Origin: Actinomycetes bacterium
Lineage (GTDB): Bacteria > Actinomycetota > Actinomycetes > Propionibacteriales > Propionibacteriaceae
Direction: 5' to 3'
Assembly: GCA_009785885.1 (NCBI GenBank)
Contig: WQUE01000256.1
Coordinates: 1 to 9,821, forward strand
Length of the DNA stretch: 9,821 bases
Part shown: positions 9,376 through 9,821 of the stretch, in pieces
How the letters are laid out: the number at the start of each line of letters is the position of its first letter
Numbering within the stretch: position 1 is the stretch's first letter
Made by a program: the position numbers and the translations under genes
Notes under the pieces: model-generated
Seen by the model: the letters and a program-made list of their open reading frames with translations, nothing else
Databases searched by the model: none
What the model was told of the DNA's origin: nothing

Positions 9376-9821
9376 ATGCGACTCGCCACGACTGATCTCA
9401 TCGGGCTGCTCACCCGTTCGCGGGACCTGATCCGCGCCTCGCAGCGCCCCGGAGGCGCGTACCCGGCGAGCGAAGCGTTCCCGGCCTACCGCGGCTACTG
9501 CTGGCTGCGGGACGGGGCATTCATCGCCGACGCGATGTCGTCGGCGGGCGAGGTGGGATCGGCCGGCGCCTTCTTCGACTGGTGCGCCGCGACCATCGAG
9601 GCCCGCCGGGACCGGATCGGGCAGGTCGTCGAAGCGGCGCGGGCCGGCCGGCCGCTGCCCGATCGAGACATGCTGCCGACGCGCTTCCGCTTCGACGGCC
9701 GCGACGGCGACGACGACTGGTGGGACTTCCAGCTCGACGGCTACGGGACGTGGGTGTGGGCGGCCGCGGCGCACGCCCGTCGGCATGGTCTCCAGGTGGC
9801 CCGCTGGGGGGAGGCGATGCG
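9376..9821 (+). CDS. Glycoside hydrolase family 15 (glucoamylase-like), 3' truncated by window
   Basis: The first 148 residues are present and the frame stays open to the window end. GAYPAS (27-32), GYCWLRDGAFIADAM (40-54) and QLDGYGTW (119-126) are hallmarks of the GH15 (alpha/alpha)6 barrel, whose members release glucose from the ends of alpha-glucosides with inversion: glucoamylase, glucodextranase, isomaltose glucohydrolase, mycobacterial-type trehalase. No signal peptide is seen, so it should act in the cytoplasm on sugar brought in by the transporter. The barrel motifs begin only 40 residues from the start, so the N-terminal beta-sandwich domain of many bacterial GH15 enzymes is absent. 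The catalytic glutamates lie beyond the window. It follows the binding-protein gene by 125 bases, with a hairpin between, and is probably in the same operon. Confidence 0.88.
   Translation, partial: MRLATTDLIGLLTRSRDLIRASQRPGGAYPASEAFPAYRGYCWLRDGAFIADAMSSAGEVGSAGAFFDWCAATIEARRDRIGQVVEAARAGRPLPDRDMLPTRFRFDGRDGDDDWWDFQLDGYGTWVWAAAAHARRHGLQVARWGEAM

Overview
The window comes from a high-GC Gram-positive bacterium, an actinobacterium. Codon third positions are almost all G or C. The RNA polymerase beta' subunit carries the charged, coiled-coil-like segment ahead of the clamp that is typical of actinobacterial RpoC, and the sugar-uptake genes have the actinobacterial layout without their own ATPase. 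Placement in or near the Propionibacteriales is only an impression from the RpoC sequence. Coding density is high; the longest gene-free gap is about 174 bases, so no long stretch is unexplained.

Layout. (1) Bases 1-3342 hold the last 1113 codons of rpoC, whose 5' end lies outside the window. A pair of near-identical hairpins follows, the second with a short T tail. (2) A HAD-family phosphatase-like gene (3517-4179, +) ends in its own hairpin terminator and converges on (3) a YqeY/GatB-like gene (4216-4770, -). (4) The intergenic region 4771-4933 holds a good sigma70-type promoter and a perfect 16-bp palindrome directly after the expected transcription start. (5) A tightly packed sugar-uptake operon on the + strand follows: ROK-family repressor (4934-6145), two ABC permeases of the MalF and MalG types (6153-7109 and 7102-7947, overlapping by 8 bp), a lipoprotein solute-binding protein (7973-9250), a long intercistronic hairpin without a T tract (9261-9300), and the start of a glycoside hydrolase family 15 enzyme (9376 to the window end).

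How the operon probably works. The lipoprotein captures an oligosaccharide outside the cell. The two permeases import it with a shared ATPase encoded elsewhere. The GH15 enzyme, which has no signal peptide, releases glucose in the cytoplasm. The ROK protein, which lacks the kinase catalytic aspartate, senses a sugar and controls the whole operon through the palindrome at its own promoter. GH15 points to an alpha-glucoside such as an isomalto- or malto-oligosaccharide, but the exact substrate cannot be read from the sequence.

I found no CRISPR array, insertion sequence, tRNA or rRNA, and no clearly new system. The points most worth a second look are two substitutions in the RpoC bridge helix, the ROK promoter/operator, the GUGA-capped hairpin before the GH15 gene, and the tandem hairpins after rpoC.
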